Of a stretch of DNA of 64,000 bases, positions 26,267 to 39,972 are shown piece after piece. The position numbers and the translations under genes were made by a program. Position 1 is the first letter of the stretch, and every line of letters begins with the position of its first letter. The notes beneath the pieces are model-generated. The model was not told where the DNA came from, did not search any database, and saw nothing but the letters and a program-made list of their open reading frames with translations. Origin of the DNA: Dipetalonema caudispina (lineage: Eukaryota > Nematoda > Chromadorea > Rhabditida > Onchocercidae); assembly GCA_013365325.1 (NCBI GenBank), contig JABVXV010000073.1:1-64000 (forward strand). Reading direction: 5' to 3'.

Positions 26267-29200
26267 TCATAAAGTTCCAGCTTGTGAACCTCCAATTTTG
26301 GGGATGAAATTCAGACCAAGTCTTGCCAGTGTCATATTTTTGCGTAATGTTATAATATCCCAGTACGAATCGTGCACGCCACATTTGACAATTCCTTGGT
26401 TTACATAACGAATGTAGGTAAAAAAATCACAGACTGCAGCTATCTGAAAAAAAAAAAAACAAAATTATAGATTCCATGGAAGAAATTCTACTTCGTAAAG
26501 TCTTCATTCTTTCAACAACACGACTTGCAAAACTAATTATAATTTGAAAATGCCAAGGGTCAGGATACAACAAGCACGACAAGAGATCAGCATCAGAAAC
26601 TTCAAACCGAAACTTATCGGCTGCAACTACGATTTCCGACATGTTTGAAAAGACCTATTACGGACTGTTCTGTACAAACCAGTGATTCAAATCGTTGATC
26701 ACCTAATCAAGCATTAAAAAGCAGTTTGAAAGCTCGTCTCAAATTCTAATGTTTGGCCTATTTTGGTTAGGACACAGTTATGACAATGTACGGTATAACG
26801 AATGAGAAGATATTTATTGTTCGAGGGTACTTTTATCGAATAAGATATTCAAAAATATTCAACATTGAATAAAGAATTTTCATGAAACCTTATACTTAAT
26901 TTTTTTCAATAAATTTAACTAGAAGGTATTTCATGCAGGAATACATTTAAGCATGTAGAACGTCAGTAAAGTCATACTTGCCATAACAGCAAGAACTATG
27001 ACCTACAATAACAGTCACCAGTTAATTTCTAACAAATACACGATGGAAATATTCCGCATGATAGGCAATTCTGTCTAATCGAATACTGAAGTAACAAACC
27101 CGATTTCGTGCCAATAATGAAATATAACACCATTCGGTATCACCGTTAACTCTCATTTTATAGGGACAAAAACGTGGAACCATAGATAACGCACATGTCC
27201 TGAAATGATAACAAGCGAAATGGTATATGACGATGAAAGATGTTAAGTATTTATCAAAAATAAAAAAAGAAATTCATAAAACTTGGAAAAAAAACGTTTA
27301 CAAAAAATTTGAAAGTTATCAACATTTACATAATATGTGTAATAAGGTGTGAACTTACAAGTTGCTATTCCCTCCGTAGAATCCAGCTTTGGTAAATTTG
27401 AAGCATGCAATTGATATGATAAAGATTGCTTTACAGAGCGCTCCAAAATGAAAGAAAAAGAGGAAGATGGAAAGGTTTCAAACTGTTGCTATATACAGAA
27501 CACATGACTCACCTAACAGAAGGTTTTGATTCTGAAACGGCTTCTAGTTCCAAGGTATTTGCTTTGATTGCATCCAGAACTTGTTCTGTTAGCTGAGAAT
27601 TTATAGTGTGATTACAAACCCATGATCCCATCCATATTTTTCTTACTAAATAATAAAGAAACAAGGACCATATTTTCCTTACTAAATAATAAAGAAACAT
27701 GGAGAAGGAAAATCTCATAGAACAAATACATATTTTTAATGGAAGTATGAGTGCAGTCATATGTTTCACTTTGATGAATCGAATGCTACCAAAATTATCA
27801 AACTTTGGAACTTTTGAAAAAAATAAAGCAAAATATCTGAGACTATTTAATTCAGATTAAAAAATAAAAACTGGAATTTACCTTAGCGCTACTAAAATTA
27901 AGACATGGACAGACGTCTTCTGCAATGATGCGTGATAGGAAAGGTGTATCATTATCCATTGAAGCACCTCGCTCTCTCCACTGTGTGAATTCTCTATGAT
28001 AAATAGGATCGATCTGAATACTAATAAGTTAATCTCAATGACAGCCACGATTTAAAAATAATTCAATGTAAAAACAATTTAAAAAAGGCTAACAATTTCC
28101 AATAATAACCACCAGTTTCAGTGGTTGTGACAGTGCGGTAGTAATAGTAATCTTTTTGATTAAGCAAGTTAAGTAACAACTACAATCAAAATTATAAAAA
28201 TTATAATGCAAATGGTTAATACTTCAGATACTGGTTCACGTTCTTCGCTTTGTGCTGGTGATGTTGAATCCCGTCCCGAGGATGGTAAAGTGTAACTTTT
28301 ACGGCTATTTGCAGAACTATGTCGTTCCTTCCGCCCTTTAAAGAAAGCTTTTTTAATTTCAACAGTTCCACCGCATTCAACTATAACACCTAGAATGAAA
28401 GCAATTTCGTACTTAATTTAAAGGAACCTTCCAAAATTGAAAGACTCAATCTCTCAACATTGTAAATCTTCTCTTCCAGTTCTTGACTGAGTGAAATTTC
28501 TCGATAGTAGATGAAAGTCGAAGTCAAATAAAACCCAAGAAATAAGCAAGACTACTAGATAAAGCTTCACATTTTATTGATTTTTGCAGGATATGGAAGC
28601 CTTATACTATAAAAGTGCTACGAATCCAAATGAAAAAAAAGAAAAAACGAGTAAATGTTCGATGAATGCAAAAAGATATGAAGAAGCCGTATACACTTAC
28701 GAGTACTTCCAAGGAAACGTGACGCTAAGCTGGTTCGCTGAGGTGTTACAGTAGTCAAATGCGTTACTTGCGACGAGGAGGATATTGGCGACTTTACAAT
28801 AACTTTTAAAGCTTCAACTTCAGCCACTAACATATCAACCTGAAAATTACAATCAATGCGTTTATGAAATTCGAATAACCTCCTGCACTGCCGACAATTT
28901 ACCATATAAAAGTTTATGCTGAATTTTAAACAGACTAAGATAAATTCGCGAAGCGTGTGGATAGAAAGAGAGAGAGAGACATGTCATATACGTCTAAAAG
29001 TACTCGTGAAATTCATGTTGGCAATAAGAAAATTATAGAATACAGGTTTAACATACTTTCAAGTGACTTTCAGCAAGCAATTTTTCAGCCTTGGCTCGGC
29101 GACTTTCGGCATCATTGACCATTCGGTAAGCTTCCTGAAGAATTGACAAATGCATGAAGATCTGCGATATATTTGAATGAACAAGAGAGCTTTCATTATG

Positions 29201-30444
29201 TGTATCACTCACACCACTAATAGATGTCTTGTCAAAAGTTTCAGAATTTCAATTTTTAAACTTGAACCACAACCAGAAAATTAGTGTCTCAACCAACTTT
29301 CTCTACTGAGAGAAATTGCTGTGGTCTATTTGAAACTTTGGCACTGAGAATAGCGGAAATCACCAACTTGAAACATCTGGATGGCATTGTAAATAAAATG
29401 AGACAACAGTTGCAGTTTTCTTACTCTGTTTCTTCCTTTCATCTTAACTCTAATCTAATTATAAGTCTAAAGTCTCGTAGACTTTTACATCTTTGATAAT
29501 AACAAGTAGTAAGCGGTGAATTCTAATATGGATATACTATCCTTTATGTTATGTGCAAATAAACGGCAAAAGTCGCTGAAAAAAAAAAAAAACCTTTTTC
29601 ATTCAAAAAGCCCAAAGCGAGACATCTTCGATATCGTAGCATAGCATAACAATACGACAAAAAAGCACCTGGAAGAGTTTTTCGGTCAACTCCTGCACTT
29701 CAGAATCTACATGATTCTGAAGTTCACTCAATCGTGTACATTTCGCTTCTTTTTCAGCAATCGAATGTCTGGCAGCATTTAATTCCTGCTCAAGTCGAAC
29801 GATTCGATCAGCACCTTGTTCATAGTTCCCTATCAATCCATCACTTGTCGACGATGATATACTTTCACTGCAAAATTATTGCTTGTTGAAAGGAAACCTG
29901 CGATGAACGACTTCTGATCACTGTTACTGTTAGGATTAGGCTAAATTAAGAAATGGATTAGATATATTAAGACTGTGAATTAAAAATAATTTAGAACTAA
30001 AACAAATTCATATTTTAAAAAACATACTTTCCTACTTGTGGAATGCGTATCTTCGTGGCTTAAAGGGATAAATCCCACGGAAGTTATCATTCCACCATAA
30101 AAGTACCATGCTTCAGTAAGAAAAACAAAAGATAGGAACATAGAGATCTTTTTCACTGATGAAATGTAGCCAATTTCATGATCAAATACTGTGAAAGACT
30201 ACTTGCCAGCTTTGGAGATATCATTCAATTAACGACAAATAAAAATGATTATTAAGAGTTAGTGATAAGCTTTAGAACCATTAGAACAAACAATGATTAA
30301 TGCTGGTTAAAACTGCAATTTAAATTTTACAGAAATAAGTAATGGATTGAACAAAAATACTTACGGTGAAGAGATATTAGTAGATTCGGGTGAAACTAGA
30401 TGTACACATGAAGCAAGTGTATCGACACTTCCTGATGGTTGCAT
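26267..30444 (-). CDS. Rabin8/GRAB-type Rab guanine-exchange factor
   Basis: Nine exons (30444-30365, 29867-29669, 29134-29057, 28839-28701, 28389-28223, 28013-27882, 27592-27513, 27199-27100, 26443-26267) give 383 residues. Residues about 45-140 are the Sec2 coiled coil (VDSEVQELTEKLFQ, EAYRMVNDAESRRAKAEKLL, VDMLVAEVEALK), which catalyses nucleotide exchange on Rab8-type GTPases. The C-terminal half matches human RAB3IP/RAB3IL1: IDPIYHREFTQWRERG, PFLSRIIAEDVCPCLNF, TCALSMVPRFCPYK, IAAVCDFFTYIRYVNQG. These proteins couple Rab11 vesicles to Rab8 in exocytosis and ciliogenesis. The basic, serine-rich linker in exon 5 has no known fold. A tempting extra exon at 27357-27446 was left out because it breaks phase, while the flanking exons join in frame. 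The start is the first ATG in frame; the frame is open 12 codons further upstream without an ATG. Confidence 0.88.
27632..27703. repeat. 36-bp tandem duplication in a Rabin8 intron
   Basis: Two adjacent 36-base copies (27632-27667 and 27668-27703) differ at two positions. They lie in the intron between exons 6 and 7 of the Rabin8 gene, near the acceptor side, and look like a recent slip duplication. Confidence 0.85.
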
Positions 30445-33400
30445 CACATTTATTTCACCGGGATAATTAGATAGGATTGTTCAGGATGGAGGGAATTAAT
30501 GAATTTTCCACATTGCAAGACTGTATAATTTTCCTTTTATTCGATTCAAATCCTTAAATGATCATTATACAATTGAGATATAGGGAATTTCAACTGACAG
30601 TCTTACGTATCAGCCTCCAGGCATGTAAAATTAGGACAATGAAAAGTTGACATTTATTATAATTCTTCTAAAAAAAGTTCTCTTCTTTTAGGCAATAAAA
30701 GAAAATCGAAAATAAAATTGACAATTTCAACTAAAAGACATAAATGACCAAAAAGCTGCTCTTCAAGAAAGAGGAATGAAATTCATGTTTAATATAGTCC
30801 CTAAGCCCTATTCGATGTTTCGATTTTTTTTTTTTTTTGAAAATGGACCAAAATGAATAGTTGATGCATCCATTTATTATTTTAGTCATAAATATTGTTT
30901 CAGTTATAAGGAAAAAGATGGGAAGAATCGAAAGAATTTATGCTTACATGCTAATTGATCTTTCTGTCTTTTAGCTTTAATAGTCAAATGAAGGATAAAT
31001 GTTTTGAATACATTTCGTCTATCTAATTTGTAAATATGTGTACTATTCGATCTTATGTAAAATCGAATTAATAACATATATTTTAAGGCACTATATGATC
31101 AGTGATAATTTATAAGAGAAGTTTTGATTTTAACAATTGAGAAAATTATTCGGAGGCTTATCTGTGACAGTGATGAAAATAAATTTCAGATTAATTTCAG
31201 AAAAAGCATATAAAATTCAAAAAGAAATAATATTTTCCTAAATTTCTCTTCCCATTAATTCAAAAATACGAAAAATTCGGGAAAAGAACTACGAAAATTT
31301 TATGTAAATTGTTGCAAAATGCAAGTAAAAGTTTTTCAAGGCTTTTTTATTGCAAGAATGTTATTTTATAATTTCTCACTTGTCGAATAGCAACATCAAA
31401 TAGTAGTGAAAAGTTAAAAATTTTTCCAAAGCCTATACCACAACTATACAACGAAATTGTCATAAAAAATGAAGTAAAAATGAATGAAGTGATAATGTTA
31501 CCTAATATGTTGCTTGTCTTTTTTACTGATAATATTAAATTAAGAATCGGAAATGATAAGAATAAGCAATAAGTATCATATCTGAAATAAATTCCTTAAA
31601 CTTATTTCATTTCAAAGACTAAATAGCCCTTTCAATACACAAAAGAAACAAGCTCGTGCATCAGGAATTAATCTTAAATCTTATATGCAATTTATAAATA
31701 ATGTCTTTAAAAGGCCTAAAGAGGTAAAAAAAAGATTGCAATACTTCATTAATATTCATCGTACCATTTTAGTAATAAATATAGGACCGTGAACTGCTGC
31801 ATGAAACCTTTAGAAGATGACCAGAGGTCTTTAGAGAATATCCGTAGAACTTCCAATAAAAACATCAGAATGTCCTATTGGCATGTTGTTTTGGAATGAC
31901 AAATGAGTGAGGCAATGAAAATAATTGAAGTAAATAATGAGAATAATTAGAGTTATCTAATACCTAAATTGCTCTCTGGTCACATCGCCATTCAACAATT
32001 CAAGAACAATTCCGGACTTAAATATCAATTGAAAAGATGTAAAAATAACAGTAAGAGTAACAATGACATCTGAAACTATTCAATCAAACTTTAAAAAAAA
32101 AAAAAAAAAAAAAAAGATTTCAAAGTGATATATCAAATGCTAGAAGAGGGTGGCTTTTGTGGAATATATTTAAAATGTTGGGGATTTCTAAGATTAAAAA
32201 AAAAACTTTAAATTCCATTATTCGAGAAGTTATTCTATGATGCGTAAAAATATGTCCCAATAAATTCCGCATTCTAAATTAAAACCATAAAAGTGCTCAG
32301 GAAAGGAAGGGACATCTGTCCCAACTACATTATAATAAATGGATTTATTTTAAGGAAGGCTGTAAAAAATTCGAAGCTATTCATTTTCTTTCTTTCCTGA
32401 AGATGATAAAGTGTTGAGGATAATAAGTATGAATTACTCGGAAAAAATAGAGGTCAATAATACGTAGAGATAAGAGTACTTCCCGAAAAAAACACTTCGT
32501 AATTTATACGGAAATAGCAGCAGTACGTCTTAATTGAGTTTGATAAGAGATTGGATGATTTTTACCATTATTATTAATACTGGAACATATTTCCGGTTGC
32601 TTTTCTATCTAATCATTCTTCAAATTGCTCAGATAACTAATATATCTAAAGAATTGGCCTTGAGCAATCTTTCAAATGCATTTCATAAAGTTCAGGAATA
32701 AATGAATATTAATATAAATTTAAAAACAAGATAAACAATTATGAAGATGATAAATCATTAAACAAAAAAGTTATAACAGCCATTTCAGGAAAATTATTAA
32801 CGTATATGAGGCGAAAAAATCATAAAAGAAAATATCTGTAGTAGTCAAAGTAAAGATAATAAATGATAAATTGATAAAAAATAATGCTCTTAAATTAGTT
32901 GAATTTTCATATCATAAAAACAACTAAAGCAAAATGTTTCGATCGGATCTGATAACATTTTGCATCAGTATTATACAAAATATTATATTAATGATAATTA
33001 AGCACTATGAGATAAAGCTGGAAAAGTCGGATCATTTTACTTTGTTTTTTTGTGTAATTTAAATTTACAAATGTCATCAGTTCAACAGTTTTATCATATT
33101 GTCCTTTATCACAATTATAAGTGATAGTATTTATATATTTTAAATTAAATTCCGATAATAATGTATTTTGAATGTTAACACAAATTCCAACTAGGTACCT
33201 TGAACTTATATTATATTATGGCGTTAATTGCAAACTCAACTGCATTTCTCGTACAACTATTCTCTCTCATTCAAGGCGAAACACGGGAGGAAAAATTTAA
33301 AAAGAGACATTTAAAGTTAAAATCCCGAAGGTAATATACAATGCATCACTTTAAAGATTTCCGTTATAATTTTGATGTGTAAATGTAATTGCAATCTTTC

Positions 33401-33502
33401 CCCACCTATTTTTCAGAGATTCAAAAATTTTGCATTTCTCATTGCTTCAAAAAATTGCGGAAGCTAAGTAATTTTAGGCAAATTTCTTACAGTGTTCAAA
33501 GT
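30445..33502. other. Intergenic, divergent promoter region
   Basis: The Rabin8 gene (minus) and the ten-cysteine secreted gene (plus) diverge from this 3 kb stretch. It is very A+T-rich, with a 24-base A run at 32093-32116 and another T run near 30826. I see no open frame with coding character and no structured RNA. Confidence 0.55.
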
Positions 33503-33510
33503 TATATAAA
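33503..33510 (+). promoter_or_regulatory. TATA-like box
   Basis: TATATAAA lies 40 bases before the ATG of the ten-cysteine secreted protein gene, in front of a short possible 5' UTR. In DNA this A+T-rich such motifs arise by chance, so the spacing is the only support. Confidence 0.3.
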
Positions 33511-33549
33511 AAGCTTTGGTAAGAGGGAAAATTCATTTTTACAACGTAA

Positions 33550-34973
33550 ATGTTGAAACTTGCTAGTGTTGAGATTCTCCTTGTTGTTTTTGCAATCTAT
33601 GGCAAAGAAATAATTAGGAACTGCTATGAAGATTATCAGGAATGTATTCCAGAAAGCAACAAAACGGATCATGTTAATGTGGAAAATGTTGAATCTCATA
33701 ATCTCATAGAATTCTGCTCTGATCATACACAAAATATTCTTCCATGTTTGGCTACAAAAGTAATTAACGGCTATATAAACTCTCGATGATGGAATCCCTT
33801 AGAGTATTTTAAACTTATTTTTTTAAAAACATTCACGCTAATAATGTATTTTGGAAAAGGATAAAAAATAGATCTTTTTCGCTTTAAATTGATTCAAATT
33901 TTGCAAATACTTTTGGGGAAGACTTTTTATATTCTATAATAATGAAATTATAATTCAATAATAAAATCGATATGTGGCAGAAAAAGCACATTATCTTAGA
34001 TTTAATTTTCCTTACATCTTTTCAGTTGGGTTTAACAAAAAGTATGTCAGTATCCACATTCTCACTTCTTCTTGCTACTTGCGACGCAGAAACTCATAAT
34101 AACAGATCAGCTACTAAAGTAATTTCTTTTTTGAAAAAATAATGACATAATCAAATTTAAGCCACTATGAATTGACTGTAATGTCAAATATGTTTACAAT
34201 AAGAGAACTATGTTACATATAAAGGCGGTCTTTTATAGCACAATATCAATATCAGTATTGTATCTGAAACCCTTCTGATTGATACTACATCAAACAATGG
34301 AAATTATACTGAGATTCGTTTCATACGCACTATTCAGCTTTGTTTACATGATTTCATTAATGATAAAAATTTAACTTAAGGATGATGACAAGAGGCATAT
34401 TTTAGAATTATTATAGGCGGAAATATATGCTAAATTCTTAAAAATTAATCCTAAATTCATTCATTCTTTCATTTGAAAAAAAAAAGGATGAATATAAAAT
34501 CATTGCATTCATTAATTTCCAGGAAGAGCAGCAAACTTTGAAACATCTGGCACGATTGTATGCATATCTTTGTGCTTTTTCAAATATTATGGATTTACAC
34601 TATAACACAGAATGTTTTCGGTATTCACTAATTTCTTTTTCTTTTGAAAATTCAAAAAACTATGTTAGCTCAATTGTGCACTTTATGTTTGACCTGATCA
34701 ATACTGTTAAAACAATGATAGCTTTGCAGATATCTGGTAAAGCGCTGTGTACTAAATAAACCGGATGATAGTTGTATGTTCTACCATTGTGAGAAAGTAA
34801 ATCTTAATCTATCAAGACCATCTCGACAAATTCTATCAACTCATAAGTATGAAACAACTGAAATAGTGGATTCAGTCGATCATCCGACTCAATTAATAAT
34901 TCTCAAGAATCATCAAGATCGGACCACTCCTGTTGTTACTATATTAATAACTTTCATAGGTATGATACAATGA
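33550..34973 (+). CDS. Small secreted protein with ten cysteines
   Basis: Four exons (33550-33759, 34026-34118, 34523-34620, 34730-34973) join in phase to 214 residues. A signal peptide (VEILLVVFAIYG) is followed by ten cysteines at 25, 32, 56, 66, 89, 118, 132, 140, 149 and 154, an even number suited to five disulphides. The most ordered part reads HLARLYAYLCAFSNIMDLHY then ECFRYLVKRCVLNKPDDSC. N-glycosylation sequons occur at N37 and N96. The tail after residue 155 is polar and then ends in a hydrophobic stretch (VVTILITFIGMI), so a membrane or GPI-type anchor is possible. I do not recognise the family; it has the look of nematode-specific secreted proteins with helical cysteine-bridged domains. 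Exon 3 to 4 joining at TTTTCG then A is supported by phase and by a continuous cysteine-rich frame. Confidence 0.65.
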
Positions 34974-37602
34974 TACAAATGTCTGTTCCGCAATAACTTT
35001 CCGATGATATAACAAAAGATTTTAGGAGAAACAATGAGAAAGTGATAATTATTCGAAAAAAAAAAAAGAAACAAAATATAAACGTGAACTTGTCAGGAAG
35101 TTTTTAATTTTATTCAAAAGCCAACTTCTTCGATGTTAGCAATTTAAGGCTACTCAAGTAGAACGAACTTAGTGGAATGATATAAATGAGGAAGTGATTA
35201 ATTAATCATTACTGCTTCTCAAGAAATGAGGTTTGATACACGGAGAAGGAAAGTAAGAAAAGAATAAATGAAAAAGAAAGAGAAGGAGAACAGTTGAAAT
35301 ATATTCAAATTGAGAAAAAAAAAAATTGAAGATGTCGTCTCTCACTAAGCAAATAACGACTAGTCCTAATGCATTTCTCGTTATGTATGCAATTTTTTTT
35401 GAGATAGGAAGAGGGGTGAGGAAAAAAAATTTGATGAAAAATTTTTTGAAAACCTATAAATTAAGCTAAGAGAAATTAAGAAATTCCAAAACTAAACGCA
35501 AATAAAATTACATAAGATACTTTCTTGAAATTGATTTTTGTTATAAGCTTTTGCTCTTTCGTAAATTTCATAATAATTTGAAACGATCACGTGCTGCTAT
35601 ATCTTGAATATATTATAGTGAAGCTTAACAAATTAGAATTGTTCACATTGCATGATTCATGTTTTCCTTCAATTTTCATTTTTCAAAAGAAGTCACAGAA
35701 ATTAACAAAAGGGCATTCTACTATTATGTAATACAATGCTTATGATATATAATACCATAGGTCATCTGTCACGAATAACTTGTCAAGCCCCTATCATATA
35801 CTGAATGAATTCATAATATCAACATATAATGATAAATTCCTGGCTGCTTCAAATAATTTTTACAAGAAACCTAATTTCTTACAAAATCATATTCCATAAG
35901 GATCTGCGATACGATTCGGGGTGAAATCTCAGTTACTTTGAACAAAATTTCACATTTAAAAATGACATCGTAAAGCGTATGAGGACTTAAATACAGACAT
36001 AACAAAAGTACGAATGGTCAGCCGAAATGTATCTGCATTGGAACGACATTTTCGACATTTTCCTCCATGTTTGTGAGGAGAATATTGGATGGATTGTTCT
36101 TCACATAAAAATTTCTACCCAAGATTTAACAATATCACAACCTTGAAGTCAAGATAATGAGGCCTAATGGTATAGCAAGCAAGGTAAGTAGGAAGATATT
36201 GATGACAAAATATTATGCATAAAAGTAAAGTTTTATGTATAAATATGGAAGATGACAGGAATTCTGCTTCAAACTATATATTTAAAGAGGAATAAACAAG
36301 CTATTTAGACATGTGAAGTGAAGATCTCTCAGGAGATAAAAGATCATCGCAAAAAGAAATCCTCAAAATAATTAAAAAATAATGGATTTCAAGGACCTAA
36401 AGATCGTCCCAATTGAAACGACAAAAACTGTATGAATTTTTCTTATCAATTAAGACTGGATTGAAATGAAGATGAATGTACGGATGAATATCTTAAACAT
36501 AGAATGAGCATCTTCTGATCGAAACGCCGCTGACTGGTTCCACTAATATCCTTCCCGACTTCAATTGATCACAAATTCAGAAAATAATTAGATCTGATAT
36601 TTTCTAATGCCCTTGTTCGCATCAATGGCCAATTCAGAAAAAAAATTTTGGAAGAAAATGACCAAAAAAGACAAAAAAAAAAAGTGCTTTTGCGTTCAAT
36701 GATATAAGAAAAAAAAATCAGAACTTGATTTACATATTGAAGTAACAATCACAGTACGACAATAACTTTCTGATTCTATTACTATTAAGGGAAGTCACGA
36801 AATTATTACTTAAAATGTGCTGCCTCCTCCTTCTGAAATAACCATCAGAAAGTTAACGGAATAGCCATAGGAATTGTCATAAAGAAATAAGACTTGTAAG
36901 TTCAACAGTTTGTTAAGATAAGTAGCTGTCAGGTATAATCGGATCAAAATCTTCGAAAAAAGGTCGGGTAGTGCAATAATAAATATTTATTTTACCTTTT
37001 ATTTTTTGGAACGAAATTTAAGAAGCGCATATTGGAAGAACAATGATAGGACAGATACTTTCTGATAGAGTAAGATGATGCAAGGCAAGTGCTATTTTCA
37101 TTATAAAAGATTAAATAATGATGAAGAGATTGGGTTAGGAATGAGACAAAGTTTTCTCTACTGGTTATAAAAAAAATTGCTTGATGTAGAAATTGAGGAA
37201 TCTTTCCACTGTTGCTTGTTGAAGAGAAATATTAGGCCTACTTCCTGTGTGTCACATTCTGATTCCACAAAAAATATAACAAGAAGGAAAGTCGAGTTGG
37301 TCCCTAAAGATTAGTCCCACATTTTCAGTAGAAAGATAGAAAATCAGCTGAGTACCTCCGGATAAAGACCTACAGCAGTGTAGGATTAAATAGCAGAAAG
37401 GAAGAGAGAAATAGGAAAATGAAATTTTCGAAAAGTGTGGTTGAAAGTCAGAGGAGAGTTGCATCAACAGGAAGGTGGAGCATCTGCCAATAGCTTTAAA
37501 AAAAGTTATAGATCACAACAACTTCCACAATTATCACTTCTGGAGCCTTTCAACAAGACTTAGGCCATATAACAAGGGGCTTAAAAGGACAAGCAATCTT
37601 GA

Positions 37603-37866
37603 TTGATGGTTTTGGATATTTGTACATATGGAAGCCTCTCTCTATCTATAACAGTTGCTGTCAAAAGCAATCCAAATGGATCTCAAAAGACAATTGAAGT
37701 AGAGGGCAAGCTGCCGGTGAAGCTAAAAACACACAGCAACAACGGATTCCAACATAAATTTTTAGATGAGCAGAAATCGGTAAATTCAACAGGCCAGCAT
37801 AAGACCATTAATCTATCCGCAACTAGACCAATGGCTCTGTTCCATTGGACTATAGCTAATCAATAG
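37603..37866 (+). other. Open frame of unknown status, possible relic
   Basis: An 87-codon plus frame opens at TTG and contains KSNPNGSQKTIEVEGKL and a run ending LFHWTIANQ before a stop. Composition is more balanced than the flanks and the upstream 700 bases are similar but interrupted by stops. That pattern suits a decayed coding element. No family is recognised and no splice model works convincingly. Confidence 0.2.
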
Positions 37867-39005
37867 CGATGAAAAAGCATTTGTATCAATAAACAACAAA
37901 TGAATGTTAATAAAAACTAATGATGAACAAATGGTTCCCCAAACACTTTCGATCTCTTTGTTTAGCAAAAAGAAAATCGATGAAATTAAAATTTGATTTA
38001 TAAAATCCAAAGGAGGCAAAAAGTAAGACAAAAGCAAATCGATCTAAAAATTTTTTCGAAATTTTTCTATCAAGGTGAAGGACAGAGCAAAAGGATTTAT
38101 GCTAAAAAAAATTTAGGATTTGATCAGAAGTTTCTTACGTTTTTAAATTAATTGATTACGTCAAAAGCCAGATAATCGTTGATCAAATAGTCAATTTAAA
38201 ATAAATGCTATAGCAGGAGATCCCTTAACAATCCATAAACTGCTTTTAAAATATTTTAAAATAACAATTACTGAAATTGATCATGCATGATGTACGTTCC
38301 GCGAAAAATTCTGTAATAAATTGTCTTACAATGATGACTAATTTTTCTTTTGGCTATTATGCCTTCATTCTAAAAATTTACTAAATTCAAATCCAGAATT
38401 CCTACAAAACAACTAAAGAAATATTTCAGTGCAGAAGAAATTTCATTATAGTTCCTAATCAATTCACCAAAATTAAAAAAATTGTTCTGCAAATTAGTGA
38501 AACGAAACAATATAACCATAAACAAACAAACAATCTTTGTAGACTAATATAATGTAGTCAAAATATCTAATAATCATCGTATTTTTAATCATTGAATCTA
38601 ATTTTATTTATACAAAGTATTTAATAAACATTTACATTTTTTTTTTTTTTTGAGAATATAAAACCAAATAACTTTCTCCAACTGCGTAATAAGAAGAGGA
38701 ATACATAAACAAGATACAAAATGAAAATTTACTATTAAAATCTTACAAATTACTTTTAACCCATGACCATTTCTTTCTTCATAAATCGTCCAAATCAATT
38801 AGTGTAAAGTTTAAAACATATGTATAAGACCTATATTAAGATTAAAAATGCATTCCTATTAGATCATTTCCTATTCTTTCACTTATACCTTGACCATCTC
38901 TTTTATGTTTAAAATCGAAATCCTAAACCCTTTTTTTTGTGATCATCAATCACCTCTATCACGAGCTCATAGTTTCAGAACGACAAGTACAGTTTTTTTC
39001 AATAA

Positions 39006-39257
39006 ATGTTACCGAAAGCAATGTGCATGAAACTCGAGTTGATAAAGAGCAGTGTTGATCACTTCCGTATCAATGATCAAATTTTTAAAAGGTATCTAAC
39101 CATTCAGAATGATCCAAGTCCTAATCAAAGTAGACTTGAGGTACTATGTCACATTAAATACTTACTCGAGAAGTATATCGAGACTTTCCCAAAAAAAAAA
39201 AAAAATATGTTGATCTTATTTCATGTAATAAAACTACATAAAATCCACTTGAAATAA
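39006..39257 (+). other. Possible small gene or first exon
   Basis: An ATG frame of 83 codons whose first 60 residues are well mixed (RINDQIFKRYLTIQNDPSP, RLEVLCHIKYLLEKYIETF) before running into a poly-A tract that gives poly-lysine. A TTTCAG acceptor-like site lies about 30 bases upstream of the ATG. The true exon may end at an unrecognised donor before the poly-A. The family is unknown, and it lies 0.7 kb from the 3' end of the PTPMT1 gene, convergent with it. Confidence 0.3.
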
Positions 39258-39972
39258 TGATTAAATATTAAATTAGGCTAAAAGGATTAGTGGGAACTGG
39301 TTATTAAACTAATCAGCACCGAATCCCGATAATTGGCGAAGATGGACAACATCATTCCAAGCAAGTTTCATTAACGAATATTTTATTTCGGCCATAAATA
39401 ATTAAATTTGAGAACTCTTTGGAAATAGATAGCAGAAGATTGACGAAAAGGCTTCGACGAAGATGCGTATGCTTTATTTCAGACAAATTCGTTATTGAAA
39501 ATTCCATCGTTTCAACTAAAAACGAAAAATACTTATTGTTCAACAGTAAAAGTTTTGAAATAAGCGAAACATTTGAAGAAAACACTGAATCGTACAATAC
39601 AGTTTAAGTTGATGAAAAGGGACGCTGGTAACAATCGAGTAATTAATAAAAAGTAAGAAAGCAAAAGAATGAATAAAAAAACTTATCATAAATATCAAAA
39701 AATCAAAGCGAGAGCAAACTTAAGAACAAAACAAAAATAAAAAAAATATCTATTCTGTTTACATTAACATTAAAGGTTTGTAGTTCAAACTAATACAAAA
39801 CAATCACCGTGAATTTTCTTCTGATTTGTAGCGAAATTCGATAAAAAAATCAATACTTGACAGGTAATTGACAATTATATCACGTTTTACAATTATAATC
39901 AGTAATGAAATAATTTACAACCTACCGAAATTCTCTAAAAATTTTTCGGATTCGAAAGTTTGAAAAGTAAAT

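Larger units (their letters stand above)
34974..39972. other. Long interval without a firm gene
   Basis: About 5 kb, slightly less A+T-rich in 36800-37870. Two stretches have weak coding character and are listed separately (37603-37866 and 39006-39257, both plus). Stop codons interrupt all frames elsewhere. A decayed element could explain the composition between 36800 and 37900, but I found no terminal repeats or recognisable enzyme motif. Confidence 0.45.

Noticed and set aside
26427..26642. A 71-codon minus frame inside the last Rabin8 intron.
   Set aside because: It overlaps the first bases of the final exon in another frame and matches nothing. The intron is needed to join the flanking family-matching exons.
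27351..27446. An open minus segment between Rabin8 exons 7 and 8, with good acceptor and donor sites and an LDSTEGIAT reading that resembles the human protein.
   Set aside because: Every acceptor in it is in the wrong phase for exon 7 or leads to a stop, and its donor phase fails with exon 8. Exons 7 and 8 join perfectly without it.
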